A DNA stretch of 64,000 nt, taken from positions 2,542,001-2,606,000 of the forward strand of contig NZ_CP039252.1 in NCBI RefSeq assembly GCF_004795855.1, in the 5' to 3' direction. A program made the translations under genes and the position numbers. Of the stretch, positions 17,757-27,019 are shown piece after piece (positions within the stretch are counted from its first letter, which is position 1; each line of letters starts with the position of its first letter). The DNA comes from Hydrogenophaga sp. PAMC20947. Its GTDB lineage: Bacteria; Pseudomonadota; Gammaproteobacteria; Burkholderiales; Burkholderiaceae_C. Under the pieces are notes generated by a model that was given only the letters and a program-made list of their open reading frames with translations, made no database searches and was not told the origin of the DNA.

Positions 17757-18773
17757 TCAGCGGGGAGGAGGACCACCACCAGGCGGTGGTGGACGGCGCT
17801 GCCTGGATGCATCGCAGGCCTGCGCATCGCCCTCCAGGGCGCAGCCCGCCTCAGCGCTCAGGCAAGCCAGGATCGAGTTGCCGCCCGGGGCGCCCGCGTG
17901 GTAGTGGTAGCCCAGCCCGGCCAGCGTGTGTCCATTGCAGCGGTCCAGATCGGTGGGGGCTTGTTCATCGGCGGTCAGGCGCGCAAAGATCGTGTGCCCA
18001 TCGAGGGCCATGCCCACCTGCGCGCCATGCGCGGCGGTCGGGGCACTCTTGTTGAGGCAGTCGGTCACGGCGTGGTAGTGGTATCCAGCGTGCAGGTTCA
18101 CATGCCCTCCGCAGTCGTCAAACGGCGCAATCGTGTAAGCCCCCAGAATGGCGTCAACGGGTGCGGGGCCATCGAGGCGCACACCATTGAAGGCCACGCC
18201 CGCGCCTGACAGGCGCCCTTCGCTGGATTGAGCCGGCGCCCGGGGTTCCAGAGGAATCACATAGGTCTGGTGGTCCGCTTCCAGGTACTCGGGCAGGCAT
18301 TGCACACAGTAGTTGCGGTACTTCGGGTCCACATCGGGCCGCGCTGCCGCGTCACAGGCTTCCCGGGTGTCGGTGACCTTGATCTTGCCGGTCTTGGGAT
18401 CGACCATTTGCCAGTTGTTGTCTTTGTAGAGCTGGGGCAGGCTGCCCATGAAGGTGCCGTCGGCGTCCAGCACCTGGCCGTCCTTGAGCCAGATGCCGCT
18501 CTTGTCAGGCCCATCGGAGGCCTGGGTCGGGCACCATGGCCCGGGTGTGTAGTTGCCGGGTCGGGGTTTCACGGTGATGGAGAAACAGCGGGTTTTTGTG
18601 CCACCCGACAGCGTGCAATCCACGGCCGTTGGCCCGGCCACCACGGTGGCCTGCTTGAAGAATTCGGCCACGGCCTGCAGCGCGTCCTTCTCGCTATGGG
18701 CCATTGCAGGCCCGGCGACTGCAAAGCTCAATGCAGCCAAGATGGCCCAGCGCATCCAGGTGTTCACAATCAT
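17757..18773 (-). CDS. secreted YHYH domain protein
   Basis: A 338-residue exported protein with a signal peptide (ALSFAVAGPAMA). It carries two YHYH motifs in the C-terminal half (NLHAGYHYHAVTDC and GLGYHYHAGAPGG) with GMALDGHTIFARL between them, the hallmark of YHYH proteins, which are associated with copper or other metal handling though not biochemically defined. Many cysteines suggest disulfides in the periplasm. It ends in a proline/glycine-rich tail. ATG 18773 has AAGGAAG eight bases upstream. It is divergent from a MarR regulator. Confidence 0.8.
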   Translation of the reverse strand: MIVNTWMRWAILAALSFAVAGPAMAHSEKDALQAVAEFFKQATVVAGPTAVDCTLSGGTKTRCFSITVKPRPGNYTPGPWCPTQASDGPDKSGIWLKDGQVLDADGTFMGSLPQLYKDNNWQMVDPKTGKIKVTDTREACDAAARPDVDPKYRNYCVQCLPEYLEADHQTYVIPLEPRAPAQSSEGRLSGAGVAFNGVRLDGPAPVDAILGAYTIAPFDDCGGHVNLHAGYHYHAVTDCLNKSAPTAAHGAQVGMALDGHTIFARLTADEQAPTDLDRCNGHTLAGLGYHYHAGAPGGNSILACLSAEAGCALEGDAQACDASRQRRPPPPGGGPPPR

Positions 18774-18872
18774 CAAGCTTCTTTCCTTTATCACCTTGCA
18801 TTGACAGGCCTGCATGAACGCATGCACAACCCACGGTTGCAGCCCGCAGACTTGCAACACCACGAACAGCAG

Positions 18873-18884
18873 TTAGCATACTAA
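18873..18884. promoter_or_regulatory. candidate operator between YHYH gene and marR
   Basis: TTAGCATACTAA, with inverted TTAG/CTAA ends, lies eight bases before the start of the marR-like gene at 18892 in the divergent promoter region. Placement suggests autoregulation; the arms are short, so support is modest. Confidence 0.35.
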
Positions 18885-18891
18885 TAAACCC

Positions 18892-19338
18892 ATGCCAAAA
18901 CAAGGATTTGCGTTTCACGCCCACTTGCACTCCGGCCATTTGCTGGAAGAGCACCTGCGCTCACGCCTGACCGGACTGGGCATATCACCGCGCCAGGCCC
19001 GGGTGCTCGACGCCATGGACCGCATGGGGCCCGTGTCCCAGGTGGCGCTGGCGCGCGCCTTCAACCTCACGGCCGCCAGCATGAGCACCATGAGCAGCCG
19101 TCTGATCGAAGCGGGTTTGATCGACAAGGTGCGGAACCCTGACTCGACCCGAGGCAACCTGCTCACCTTGTCGGCACGCGGATGCGATGCCCTGGGCAAG
19201 GTGTACGAAGCCTGGGCCGACATGGATCGGCTCATGGACGCGCTGCTGGGCCAGCCCAAGGCCCACCAGCTGGCCGCACTCACCCGCGAATTGCGCGACG
19301 CACTGGGGGGTCAGCCGCCAGGGCCACCCGTGGATTGA
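18892..19338 (+). CDS. MarR family transcriptional regulator
   Basis: A 148-residue MarR-type winged helix: recognition region SQVALARAFNLTAASMSTM (about residues 44-62) and wing DKVRNPDSTRGNLLTL, followed by a dimerisation helix. The N-terminal half has several His residues (GFAFHAHLHSGH), unusual for MarR and possibly metal-sensing. It probably controls the divergent YHYH gene. Confidence 0.85.
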   Translation: MPKQGFAFHAHLHSGHLLEEHLRSRLTGLGISPRQARVLDAMDRMGPVSQVALARAFNLTAASMSTMSSRLIEAGLIDKVRNPDSTRGNLLTLSARGCDALGKVYEAWADMDRLMDALLGQPKAHQLAALTRELRDALGGQPPGPPVD

Positions 19339-19353
19339 CTCCCGACCGCGCGG

Positions 19354-20052
19354 TCACACCGCCATCAGTTGCTCCGCCAGATGCACCAGATCGCGGGCAT
19401 GCCAGGTATTGGCTGGATCGGGCGACACATCCTTCACTCGCGACGACCCGAACTCCAGCGGTCGCTCGATGTAGGCCGTGGTCAGCCCACAAGCACGGGC
19501 AGCGTCCAGATCGTCCTGGTGTGTCGCGACCAGCGTCACCTCGGCGGGGTTCACATCGAAGGTCTGAGCCACACCCAGGTAGGTGGCGGGATCGGGTTTG
19601 TAAGCGCGGAACACCTCGGCCGAGAGAATGCAATCCCAGGGAAGCCCCGCCCGCTTGGCCATGTTGGTGAGCAATCCGATGTTGCCGTTGGAGAGCGTGC
19701 ACAGGGTGAAGCGGGTCTTCAACCGCGTGAGGCCGGCGACCGTGTCGGGCCAGGCCTCAAGCCGGTGCCAGACCCGGTTGAGGTGCTGCCGCTCGGCCTC
19801 GCTCAAGTGCGCCAAACCAACGCCCGGCAAGATGCCGTCGAGGATGAGGCGGTGCAACTCATGGATGCGCGTCCAGCCCAGCTCGCCCGAACGCACCCGT
19901 TGCATCGCCGGTTCGTAGCCAGCGCGCCAGGCCAGGGCCAGGGCATTGGCGTCGACGCCGGGGTACAGCACCTCGACTTCTCGCACGATGCTGCCATGCC
20001 AATCGACCACGGTACCAAAAATGTCAAAGGCAAGAATGCGCGGTGTTTTCAA
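19354..20052 (-). CDS. haloacid dehalogenase type II (HAD superfamily)
   Basis: A 232-residue HAD hydrolase: nucleophile Asp in FDIFGTVVDW (residues 9-18), motif II Ser/Asn in TLSNGN, motif III Lys in YKPDPATYLG, and motif IV with Asp in THQDDLDAA. FGTVVDW and SNGN fit type II L-2-haloacid dehalogenases, which hydrolyse 2-haloacids with inversion, though many such annotations are untested. The start follows a GGAGACA ribosome site. Confidence 0.82.
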   Translation of the reverse strand: MKTPRILAFDIFGTVVDWHGSIVREVEVLYPGVDANALALAWRAGYEPAMQRVRSGELGWTRIHELHRLILDGILPGVGLAHLSEAERQHLNRVWHRLEAWPDTVAGLTRLKTRFTLCTLSNGNIGLLTNMAKRAGLPWDCILSAEVFRAYKPDPATYLGVAQTFDVNPAEVTLVATHQDDLDAARACGLTTAYIERPLEFGSSRVKDVSPDPANTWHARDLVHLAEQLMAV

Positions 20053-20088
20053 GGGTGTCTCCTTCCGACCGTGGATTTCAGCTGTGTT

Positions 20089-20556
20089 TCACATCCACCG
20101 GCGAACGCGCCGACAGTAGGCCTCATAAGCCTCGCCAAAACGCGCCCGCATCACCCGTTCTTCGGGCCCGATCTGAAACCGGTTGATATAGACCACGAAG
20201 GCCAGCGGCCCAGGCAAAGCCCAAATCGACCAGAGGTAAACAGCCCCGGCGGTGAGAAACAGCACCATGCCCACATACATGGGGTTGCGCGTCCAGCGGT
20301 AGATGCCAGCGGTCACGAGGGACGTCGCGGAGCCGGGCTTCATCGGATTCACCGTGGTGCGCGCACGGTGAAACGCCCACACACCAGACAGGTCACAAAC
20401 CGCCCCCAAGGCGACCAATGCGGCCACAAGGGCAAGACGCCATGCGGGTGGCGAAACCGCACCCAGCCAGACCGAGCCGTTCCACATCAGAAACGCCAGC
20501 ACCAAAGCCACCACCGGCGGTGGGATACGGGTTTCCAGAGCGTTCAATCCTTGCAT
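20089..20556 (-). CDS. isoprenylcysteine carboxylmethyltransferase-like membrane protein
   Basis: A 155-residue membrane protein with four helices and the ICMT/PEMT-type SAM-binding C-terminal region: GIYRWTRNPMYVGMVL, then EERVMRARFGEAYEAYCRRVRRW. The family methylates lipids or isoprenoids in eukaryotes; bacterial substrates are unknown. It ends 36 bases before the dehalogenase gene start and lies 10 bases after the pldA stop. Confidence 0.78.
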   Translation of the reverse strand: MQGLNALETRIPPPVVALVLAFLMWNGSVWLGAVSPPAWRLALVAALVALGAVCDLSGVWAFHRARTTVNPMKPGSATSLVTAGIYRWTRNPMYVGMVLFLTAGAVYLWSIWALPGPLAFVVYINRFQIGPEERVMRARFGEAYEAYCRRVRRWM

Positions 20557-20566
20557 GGTGCGCTGC

Positions 20567-21691
20567 TTACCAGTCCACCAGGCTCAGACCGGCCGTGAGC
20601 GTGGTGCGCTTGACGTTGTAGTCCAGCAAACTGTCACCGTAGCCGTAAAACAGCTGGGTGTGGAACCGCAGTCCGCTGTCGGCTTTGCCCACACTGCGCA
20701 GGTATTCCAGACGGGCTGACCCACGGCCCTGGCTGCGCAGCGAGTGGCGCAGGCTCAGGCCCAAGGTATGCAGCACGCTGTCGGTGCTCACGCCAGTGTC
20801 AAAACTCCAGCGCCCCTCCAATTCGCCCCGTCCCACGTAGTCGCTGATATCGGGGTTGTCGTCCTTGCCATTGGTTTCATTCAAACGGGTCCACACCCGC
20901 GCCTGCAAAGTAAAGCGGTCCCCGTTGTCCGCGATCTTGTCACCCGCTGCCATGAGGTAGATGCGGTTCCAGCTGCGTGACAAAGGCAAGGTCTGGCCGT
21001 TGGACTGGTGCACCAAACCGACACCCGTCATGCGGTAAGTCCAGCCACTGGGCAGGCTGAGGAAATGGGGAAATACGTAGGTGAGCTCAGGCTCGTGATC
21101 GGTGTTCCGAAAGGGCCGGGAGAGGCCCTTGTTGAACAGTTGCCAATGGCTTTGCTGGGTGTACCCAAACCAGAGGGAATCGCGCAGCGGATCATCGCCG
21201 CGCCGCAGCATGCCGCTGACCAGTTTGGTGCGCACGCTGAGGTTCAGCTTCACCTCGCCAGGCTGGTAGGCCGTGGGGTTGGCTGCGGTGTGGTCCGCAG
21301 TCGGGCTGCTCGGCAGCCGGTTCACCGGGGTCCCACCCGTCAGGCTGAGCGCCACAGGGCGGTAGGCGCGGAGTTCAAAGGTGTCGCGGGACGTGGCGTG
21401 TTCGAGATCCCAGAAACGGGTGATTTCGCTGGGTTGTGCCTCGGCACGCTGGGCGGCTGATACCACTGGCGGCTCGGGCTCGGGCTCTGCCGCGGCTGTG
21501 GCGTCCATCGGCTGGACCGACACCGGTGGCGCCTGCAGCACCAGCGGATCGGCGAATTGTTTGGCCTTTTGATCAAAACAGGCCAACCGGGCAACGTCTT
21601 CCGCTACCGAAGTACAGGAGGCAAAGTCATTGGCCTGGGCCGTGGAGGACAAACCGAGTGCGGTCAGCGCAACAAAGGAAATGGATCGCAT
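20567..21691 (-). CDS. pldA: outer-membrane phospholipase A
   Basis: A 374-residue outer-membrane enzyme that hydrolyses phospholipids in the outer leaflet when lipid asymmetry is lost. It has a signal peptide (ALGLSSTAQA), an acidic/proline linker, then a beta-barrel with the OMPLA active site GLVHQSNGQ (catalytic His and Ser) followed by RSWNRIYL. Calcium-dependent dimerisation is known for the family. The C-terminus is an aromatic-ending strand (SLVDW). Length is slightly above that of E. coli PldA because of the linker. Confidence 0.88.
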   Translation of the reverse strand: MRSISFVALTALGLSSTAQANDFASCTSVAEDVARLACFDQKAKQFADPLVLQAPPVSVQPMDATAAAEPEPEPPVVSAAQRAEAQPSEITRFWDLEHATSRDTFELRAYRPVALSLTGGTPVNRLPSSPTADHTAANPTAYQPGEVKLNLSVRTKLVSGMLRRGDDPLRDSLWFGYTQQSHWQLFNKGLSRPFRNTDHEPELTYVFPHFLSLPSGWTYRMTGVGLVHQSNGQTLPLSRSWNRIYLMAAGDKIADNGDRFTLQARVWTRLNETNGKDDNPDISDYVGRGELEGRWSFDTGVSTDSVLHTLGLSLRHSLRSQGRGSARLEYLRSVGKADSGLRFHTQLFYGYGDSLLDYNVKRTTLTAGLSLVDW

Positions 21692-21798
21692 GGTGACAGC
21701 TCAATAGAGGGCTCAACGGGTAAAAAGCACGGTGAAACTTTGCCCGAAACGAAGGAGGCGCGGGTCGTGCCCGCCTACCTCCCCGATCAGGGCTTGCA

Positions 21799-22878
21799 TT
21801 AAACCACCTGCAACCGCACGCCGTCCGAATCCGCGGCCACGATTTCCCCCACCTCGGCTGCGGCGGCAAACCCATGGCGCTGAAAGATGGCCAACACGGC
21901 GTCCACCGATTCGGCCGAGCAGGCCACCAGCAAGCCCCCGCTGGTCTGCGGATCGCTCAGCAAAGCCTGGTCCACCGGCTGCAGGGCAGCGCCCAGCATC
22001 ACTTCGTGGCCATACGCCGCCCAATTGCGCCCGGAAGCACCCGTCACCATGCCCTGGGCCACGAGGTCGCGCACCCCCGGCAGCAACGGCACGCGGGCCA
22101 TCTCGATGCGGACTGCGGCCTTGGCGCCACGCGCCATTTCCAGCGTGTGGCCCGCCAGCCCAAAACCGGTGATGTCGGTGAGCGCGTGCACGCCTTCGAG
22201 CTTGGACAGATCGGGGCCTGGGGTGTTAAGTTGGGTCGTGTTGGCGATCATCTGCCCATAACCCTCGGGCGACAAAGCGTCTTTTTTCAACGCCGCCGAC
22301 AACACGCCCACGCCCAGCGGCTTACCCAGGATCAAGCGGTCACCGACCCGGGCATCGGCGTTCTTCTTCACATGCTTGGGGTGCATCAGGCCCATGACCA
22401 CCAGGCCATAAATGGGTTCGACCGAGTCGATGGTGTGCCCGCCTGCGATCGGAATGCCCGCCTCGCGGCAAATGCTCTGACCACCATCCAGAATCTTGGC
22501 AATGGTCTCTGTAGACAACACGTTCACCGGCATGCCCACCAGCGCCAGCGCCATGATGGGAGTGCCCCCCATGGCGTAAACGTCGCTGATGGCGTTGGCT
22601 GCGGCAATGCGGCCGAAGTGGTACGGATCGTCGACGATGGGCATGAAAAAATCGGTGGTCGCGATCAGGGCTTGCTCATCGTTGAGCTGGTACACGGCCG
22701 CATCGTCTGCCGTTTCGATGCCCGCCAGCAACGCCTTGGGGATGGGCATGGCGCTCGTGCCCTTGAGGATTTCGCTCAGCACGCCGGGCGCGATCTTGCA
22801 GCCACAGCCGCCACCGTGCGAGAGGCTGGTCAGGCGGGGCTCAACCGGAACGGTGGGGCTTGACAAAAAATCGGTCAT
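21799..22878 (-). CDS. selD: selenide, water dikinase (selenophosphate synthetase); SenC
   Basis: A 359-residue enzyme that makes selenophosphate from selenide and ATP. The N-terminal active-site loop GGGCGCKIAPG keeps the catalytic Cys and Lys; no in-frame TGA, so no selenocysteine. The body has the AIRS-type fold with TTDFFMPIVDDPYHFGRIAA and AMGGTPIMALALVGMP. ATG 22878 is chosen over an upstream TTG. Next to senB, it fits the SenC role of supplying selenophosphate for selenoneine; it could also serve 2-selenouridine tRNA, but neither mnmH nor selAB is in view. Confidence 0.93.
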   Translation of the reverse strand: MTDFLSSPTVPVEPRLTSLSHGGGCGCKIAPGVLSEILKGTSAMPIPKALLAGIETADDAAVYQLNDEQALIATTDFFMPIVDDPYHFGRIAAANAISDVYAMGGTPIMALALVGMPVNVLSTETIAKILDGGQSICREAGIPIAGGHTIDSVEPIYGLVVMGLMHPKHVKKNADARVGDRLILGKPLGVGVLSAALKKDALSPEGYGQMIANTTQLNTPGPDLSKLEGVHALTDITGFGLAGHTLEMARGAKAAVRIEMARVPLLPGVRDLVAQGMVTGASGRNWAAYGHEVMLGAALQPVDQALLSDPQTSGGLLVACSAESVDAVLAIFQRHGFAAAAEVGEIVAADSDGVRLQVV

Positions 22879-23021
22879 CGTGACGGGTGTCCCAAACAAG
22901 AAGAAGAACCGGGGCGCGAACGGCGGGTTGCATCATTGAATCCACGAGGCAAGGTGGAGGCCCCCCCAACGCAAGACAGCCAGCCAAGCAGCGAACGAAG
23001 CCGGGACCGCCTGCCGGAAAA

Positions 23022-24026
23022 TCACATACGTGGCCCGGACGGCCATGGCAAACCCGCCAGCGCCCGCACCAGCGCGGCCTGCTCGGCCGACGGCTCAAAC
23101 AGCTTGGCGCGTTGAACAGATTGTGAATGCAGTTGGGCCAGCAGGCCGTCGGGCTGGTTGATGCCCATGCGGCAAATGCGCAGCAGGCTGGCCAGCCCTT
23201 GTGCATTTCCCGGTTCAAAGTACCCGGCATAGTCAGCGCCCAACATGCCCACATTGCCATCGATGCGCGAGGCCAGCACGGGCGTGCCACTGAGCGCCGC
23301 CTCCATGATCACATGCGCGCCCCCTTCCATGCGGCTCGCGTGCACCAGCAGATGAGCGCGCTGGATGCGCTCGCGGGTGGTGGTGTGCGGGAGCCCACCC
23401 AGCCAACGGTAGTGGGTACACGCATCCATGGTGGCCTGTGCAGCCTGTGCCAGCACTGGGTCCAGCCCACGGCCAATGTGGTCCAGCCAGATGCCCTCGT
23501 CGGGGCGCAGCAACCGGGCTGCCTCAAAAAAGGTCTCCGGCGATTTTTCTTCGCGCAGGTGCCCCACCATCAGTGCTCGAAGGTGGGCGGTTGTCTTGGG
23601 CAGTGTTTTGCGACGGGTACTGGACTGCAACACCACATGACAGCGCGACCTCAACTCGGCAGGCAAAGCCAGCGGTCCCAAGTCCTGCAACACAATCAAC
23701 GCCGAAGCCAGCCGGATCGAGCGCTGGGCGCTGGCGTCGGTCTGTATGTCTCGGTAAAGATCGGTGCCGGTGAGCGCCAGCGCCAGGGGTTGGCCGGGGC
23801 GCAGCTGTGCCCAGGCCGCCACCGCGTCTGCGGAGCGGCGCGCGTGCAAGGCCAGCAACCCTTGATCGGAGCGGTCTTCGGCCGATGCACCCGTCCAGGT
23901 CTTGGCCAGACGCACCCGATAATGGGTCGAGAGCAGACGCGCCCAGCGCTGGGCGGTCTGCCAGTTGCCGTTGTTGGCATCGGCCAGCGCTGGCGTGACC
24001 AGACAAAGAAGGGGACGTGTGTTCAT
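23022..24026 (-). CDS. senB: selenosugar synthase (selenoneine biosynthesis glycosyltransferase)
   Basis: A 334-residue GT-B glycosyltransferase recognised as SenB (TIGR04348-type). In the known pathway SenB uses a UDP-sugar and selenophosphate to make a selenosugar. The start LVTPALADANNGNWQTAQRW is the family N-terminus, and the donor-site region is RMEGGAHVIMEAALSGTPV. It lies 143 bases upstream of selD on the same strand, so senB-selD form a transcription unit. Its ATG (24026) overlaps the ATG of the divergent senA by two bases. Confidence 0.88.
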   Translation of the reverse strand: MNTRPLLCLVTPALADANNGNWQTAQRWARLLSTHYRVRLAKTWTGASAEDRSDQGLLALHARRSADAVAAWAQLRPGQPLALALTGTDLYRDIQTDASAQRSIRLASALIVLQDLGPLALPAELRSRCHVVLQSSTRRKTLPKTTAHLRALMVGHLREEKSPETFFEAARLLRPDEGIWLDHIGRGLDPVLAQAAQATMDACTHYRWLGGLPHTTTRERIQRAHLLVHASRMEGGAHVIMEAALSGTPVLASRIDGNVGMLGADYAGYFEPGNAQGLASLLRICRMGINQPDGLLAQLHSQSVQRAKLFEPSAEQAALVRALAGLPWPSGPRM

Positions 24027-25281
24027 GGCATCTCTTAACGCGCTCATTGTGGACGATGGCTCACGTGAAGCGGAGACTTGGCGCTGCGCCGGCAAGGCCG
24101 CGCTGGCCGACGCGCTGCTCGACGCCCGGGCACGCAGCCTCGCGCTGTTTGCCGCATACGAAAGCGCCCTGGGGCCGGACATGCGCGTCCCCCAGTCCCA
24201 CGAACTCAATTTGCCCTTGTGGGAACTGGGCCACATTGGCTGGTTTGCTGACTGGTGGATCGCCCGCAACCCCGAGCGGGCCAGAGGCACGGCGGCCAAT
24301 CCAGACGTGCCTCGACGGCCGACGCGCCGCCCTGACGTGGACGGTTTGTACAACTCCAGCGCCGTGGCCCACGCCACCCGCTGGGCGCTCGATCTGCCCG
24401 ATGCCCATGCCGTGCGCGCCGAACTGCAAGGCAGCCTCGACGACACCCTGGCCTGCCTGGATCGTGCGCAAGATGATGATCAAGGTTTGTACTTTTTTCG
24501 CCTCGCGCTGTTCCACGAAGACATGCACACCGAGGCCGCCATCTACATGGCCCAGACGCTGGGCCTCGACCCTTTCAGCCAGGGTGCGCAGCCGCACCCT
24601 GCTCCCCAAGCCAGCACCGCAGCAGAAGCCCTGCACATGCAGGCCACCGACTGGACACGGGGCCGCAACGGTCCTGGTTTCGATTTCGACAACGAGCGAG
24701 GCACGCACCGCCAGGCCATATCTCCGTACGAGATCGACAGCCAGCCGGTCACTTGGGCGCAATACCTGCCGTTTGTAGAGAGTGGCGCGGCCGACGCACC
24801 AGAACACTGGAGCGCATTGGGCTGGGCCTGGCGCCAGAGGCGGCCCGACGTGGCGCCGCGCTACCTCCGTCAGACGCCGGGCGGCTGGCAATGCTGGCGC
24901 TTCGGAACCTGGCAAACGCTGAACCTGAATGAATCGGCACGCCACCTCTCAGCCCACGAGGCCCAGGCCTGGTGCCAATGGGCTCAGCGCCGCCTGCCCA
25001 CCGAAGCCGAGTGGGAGGCCGCCGCGCTCACGCAACCAGTGTTCCAATGGGGCAGCGTGTGGGAGTGGACGGCCAGCGATTTTGAGCCCTTGCCCGGCTT
25101 CGAGCCCCACCCCTACCGGGACTATTCGGCCCCCTGGTTCGACGGGCGCCCGGTGCTCAAAGGCGCCAGCCCGGCCACGGCGCCCCGCATGCGCCACGCC
25201 CGCTACCGCAATTTTTTCCCCACCGATCGAAACGACATCGTGGCAGGTTTTCGCAGCGTGGCGGGACGGGCGTCGGGCTAA
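24025..25281 (+). CDS. senA: selenoneine synthase (EgtB-like)
   Basis: A 418-residue EgtB homologue recognised as SenA. The N-terminal DinB-like domain contributes the iron ligands, with ELGHIGWFADWW and HEDMHTEA (HxxxHxE). The C-terminal FGE-sulfatase domain has RLPTEAEWEAAA, GSVWEWTASDF and RYRNFFPTDR. SenA joins hercynine with a selenosugar in an oxygen-dependent non-heme-iron reaction. ATG 24025 has GGGGA nine bases upstream but overlaps the senB start; GTG 24049 is an alternative. The gene converges with a DUF302 gene. Confidence 0.88.
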   Translation: MASLNALIVDDGSREAETWRCAGKAALADALLDARARSLALFAAYESALGPDMRVPQSHELNLPLWELGHIGWFADWWIARNPERARGTAANPDVPRRPTRRPDVDGLYNSSAVAHATRWALDLPDAHAVRAELQGSLDDTLACLDRAQDDDQGLYFFRLALFHEDMHTEAAIYMAQTLGLDPFSQGAQPHPAPQASTAAEALHMQATDWTRGRNGPGFDFDNERGTHRQAISPYEIDSQPVTWAQYLPFVESGAADAPEHWSALGWAWRQRRPDVAPRYLRQTPGGWQCWRFGTWQTLNLNESARHLSAHEAQAWCQWAQRRLPTEAEWEAAALTQPVFQWGSVWEWTASDFEPLPGFEPHPYRDYSAPWFDGRPVLKGASPATAPRMRHARYRNFFPTDRNDIVAGFRSVAGRASG

Positions 25282-25310
25282 AGGCCCGCACAGGCGCCCG
25301 TCAACCGGTA

Positions 25311-25766
25311 TCAAGGCGCCACAGCAGCGGCCGTCAGGCCTTGCAAAGCCTTTTGCAGGTTGGGCACCACCGCACACGACTCCACGCCGTGGCGCTTGGC
25401 AATCCAGGCCGGATCGTTGTACCCCACCCAGACCTGGGACGCGGCGTCTTCCCAGACCAGGGCCTTGAGTGGCAGATCAATGCCAACCGACTGGGCACAT
25501 TCCATGAAGGGTGTGCCACCTTGCGGGTTGCCAAACACCAGCACCTCGGTCGGCCGCAGGGTTTTTCCGATCTTGGTTGCGCCGGCTGCATGATCAATGC
25601 GGGCGAAGATATTGAGGCCTTTTTCCTTGGCCACCGCTTCCAGTTTGTCCATGGTGATTTTGGCACTGTGTGGGCTTTTCACGGCCACCAGTCCATCGGC
25701 CGCAGCGGCCAGGGTCACCACGCTGGACAACACCACAGCGGTACAGGTTTGCAAAAGGGCTTTCAT
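25311..25766 (-). CDS. secreted DUF302 domain protein
   Basis: A 151-residue exported protein with a signal peptide (VVLSSVVTLAAAADG) and a DUF302 domain: NIFARIDHAAGA, EVLVFGNPQGGTPFMECAQ and LKALVWEDA. DUF302 function is not established. AAGGAG lies eight bases before ATG 25766. It is 56 bases downstream of egtD on the same strand, so it may be co-transcribed with hercynine synthesis. Confidence 0.82.
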   Translation of the reverse strand: MKALLQTCTAVVLSSVVTLAAAADGLVAVKSPHSAKITMDKLEAVAKEKGLNIFARIDHAAGATKIGKTLRPTEVLVFGNPQGGTPFMECAQSVGIDLPLKALVWEDAASQVWVGYNDPAWIAKRHGVESCAVVPNLQKALQGLTAAAVAP

Positions 25767-25822
25767 GAATCTAACTCCTTGAATAGTGGGCTGAGCCCAT
25801 CGAAGAACCAACAAAAAAAGCG

Positions 25823-26833
25823 TCAACGGATCGCTGGCGCCCAGAAAACACCGAACCACGACGAGGCGTCGGTCCAATGGGTCGACGGGCCAAAGCCCGC
25901 GGCTTGCAGCAGCGCAGAGAAACGCTCGGGTGACCATTTCCATGAGTTTTCGGTGTGTATGCGATCGCCTGCGGCGAAATGGCGTTCGCCACCTGCCCAG
26001 CGCACGGTCTGATCCAGGCGGGCCTGCAGGTGCATCTCGATGCGTGACGCCTCTTGATTGAAGAACGCCAGGTGCGCCCACTGTTCAGGCCGGAAATCGG
26101 CGCCCAGCCAGCGGTTGACATTCAGCAGCAGGTTGCGGTTGAAGGCAGCCGTGACGCCCAAGGCATCGTCATAGGCGGGCTCCAGCACACCCAGCGGTTT
26201 GACCAAGTCGACCCCGATCAGCACCCCCCCGCCGGTACCGCCCGCCGCACACACCGCGTGCGCCTGACGCAGCAACGCCAAGGCTTCGGTAGGCGAAAAA
26301 TTGCCAATGCTGGAACCTGGATAGAACGCTGTTCGTGGCGCCACAGACAGGCGCCGCTCTTCCAGCCAAGCGGTGGCTTGCTCAGGCAGTGCCAGCGATT
26401 GAGAAAAGTCCAGCCCGAGTCCCAACATCGGTATATCAGCGTGGCACTGCTGCAAGGCCCCAAGGGCCGCGCGCAAATAGTCCACCGAAATGTCCACGGC
26501 CACGTAGCCTCCAGGCTTCAGCACCGGAAACAACCCGGCCGCCTTGGCGCAACTGCCCGCCCCAAGGTCCACCAACACGCTGCCCTCGGGAATCCGGGCG
26601 GCCATGTCCGCCCCATGGGCCTGGAAGATGCTCGCCTCCGTGCGTGTCGGGTAATACTCCGGCAATTCGGTGATCGCGTCAAACAACCGCGAGCCCAGGG
26701 CATCGTACAAAAATTTGGGTGCGATCTGTGCAGCGGGCAGCCCCAGGCCCGCGGCCAATTCATCGCGAATGGCCTGGGCATCGTCGCGGTGGATCTGGAT
26801 GAAAGCGGGCGCGGCAGGGTTTTTTGTGGGCAT
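25823..26833 (-). CDS. egtD: L-histidine N-alpha-methyltransferase
   Basis: A 336-residue SAM-dependent enzyme that trimethylates histidine to hercynine, the shared precursor of ergothioneine and selenoneine. N-terminal KFLYDALGSRLFDAITELPEYYPTRTE-type sequence is characteristic (about residues 40-60), followed by SAM site LVDLGAGSCAKA and FYPGSSIGNF. ATG 26833 gives a normal length for EgtD (about 320); the long open frame further upstream lacks features. It is divergent from the ABC transporter operon and lies between senA and that operon. Confidence 0.92.
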   Translation of the reverse strand: MPTKNPAAPAFIQIHRDDAQAIRDELAAGLGLPAAQIAPKFLYDALGSRLFDAITELPEYYPTRTEASIFQAHGADMAARIPEGSVLVDLGAGSCAKAAGLFPVLKPGGYVAVDISVDYLRAALGALQQCHADIPMLGLGLDFSQSLALPEQATAWLEERRLSVAPRTAFYPGSSIGNFSPTEALALLRQAHAVCAAGGTGGGVLIGVDLVKPLGVLEPAYDDALGVTAAFNRNLLLNVNRWLGADFRPEQWAHLAFFNQEASRIEMHLQARLDQTVRWAGGERHFAAGDRIHTENSWKWSPERFSALLQAAGFGPSTHWTDASSWFGVFWAPAIR

Positions 26834-27019
26834 ATCAACGGGACCAGGCAAACAGGACAAAACGCAACCCGGCCAGCGCCGGCCTGACGAAGGGCCAACG
26901 GAGCGAGGCACAAGTGCCGTGGTCAAGGCCTTCAACGGGGATTCATGCCTTGACCCAACAGGTTTAAAAAGGGTCCATCGTATGGGTCGAACCCGTCCTG
27001 GTTTTCTTACAGGGACATT

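Noticed and set aside
22840..22870. Possible selenocysteine in SelD
   Set aside because: The active-site position in GGGCGCK is encoded by a Cys codon and there is no in-frame TGA.
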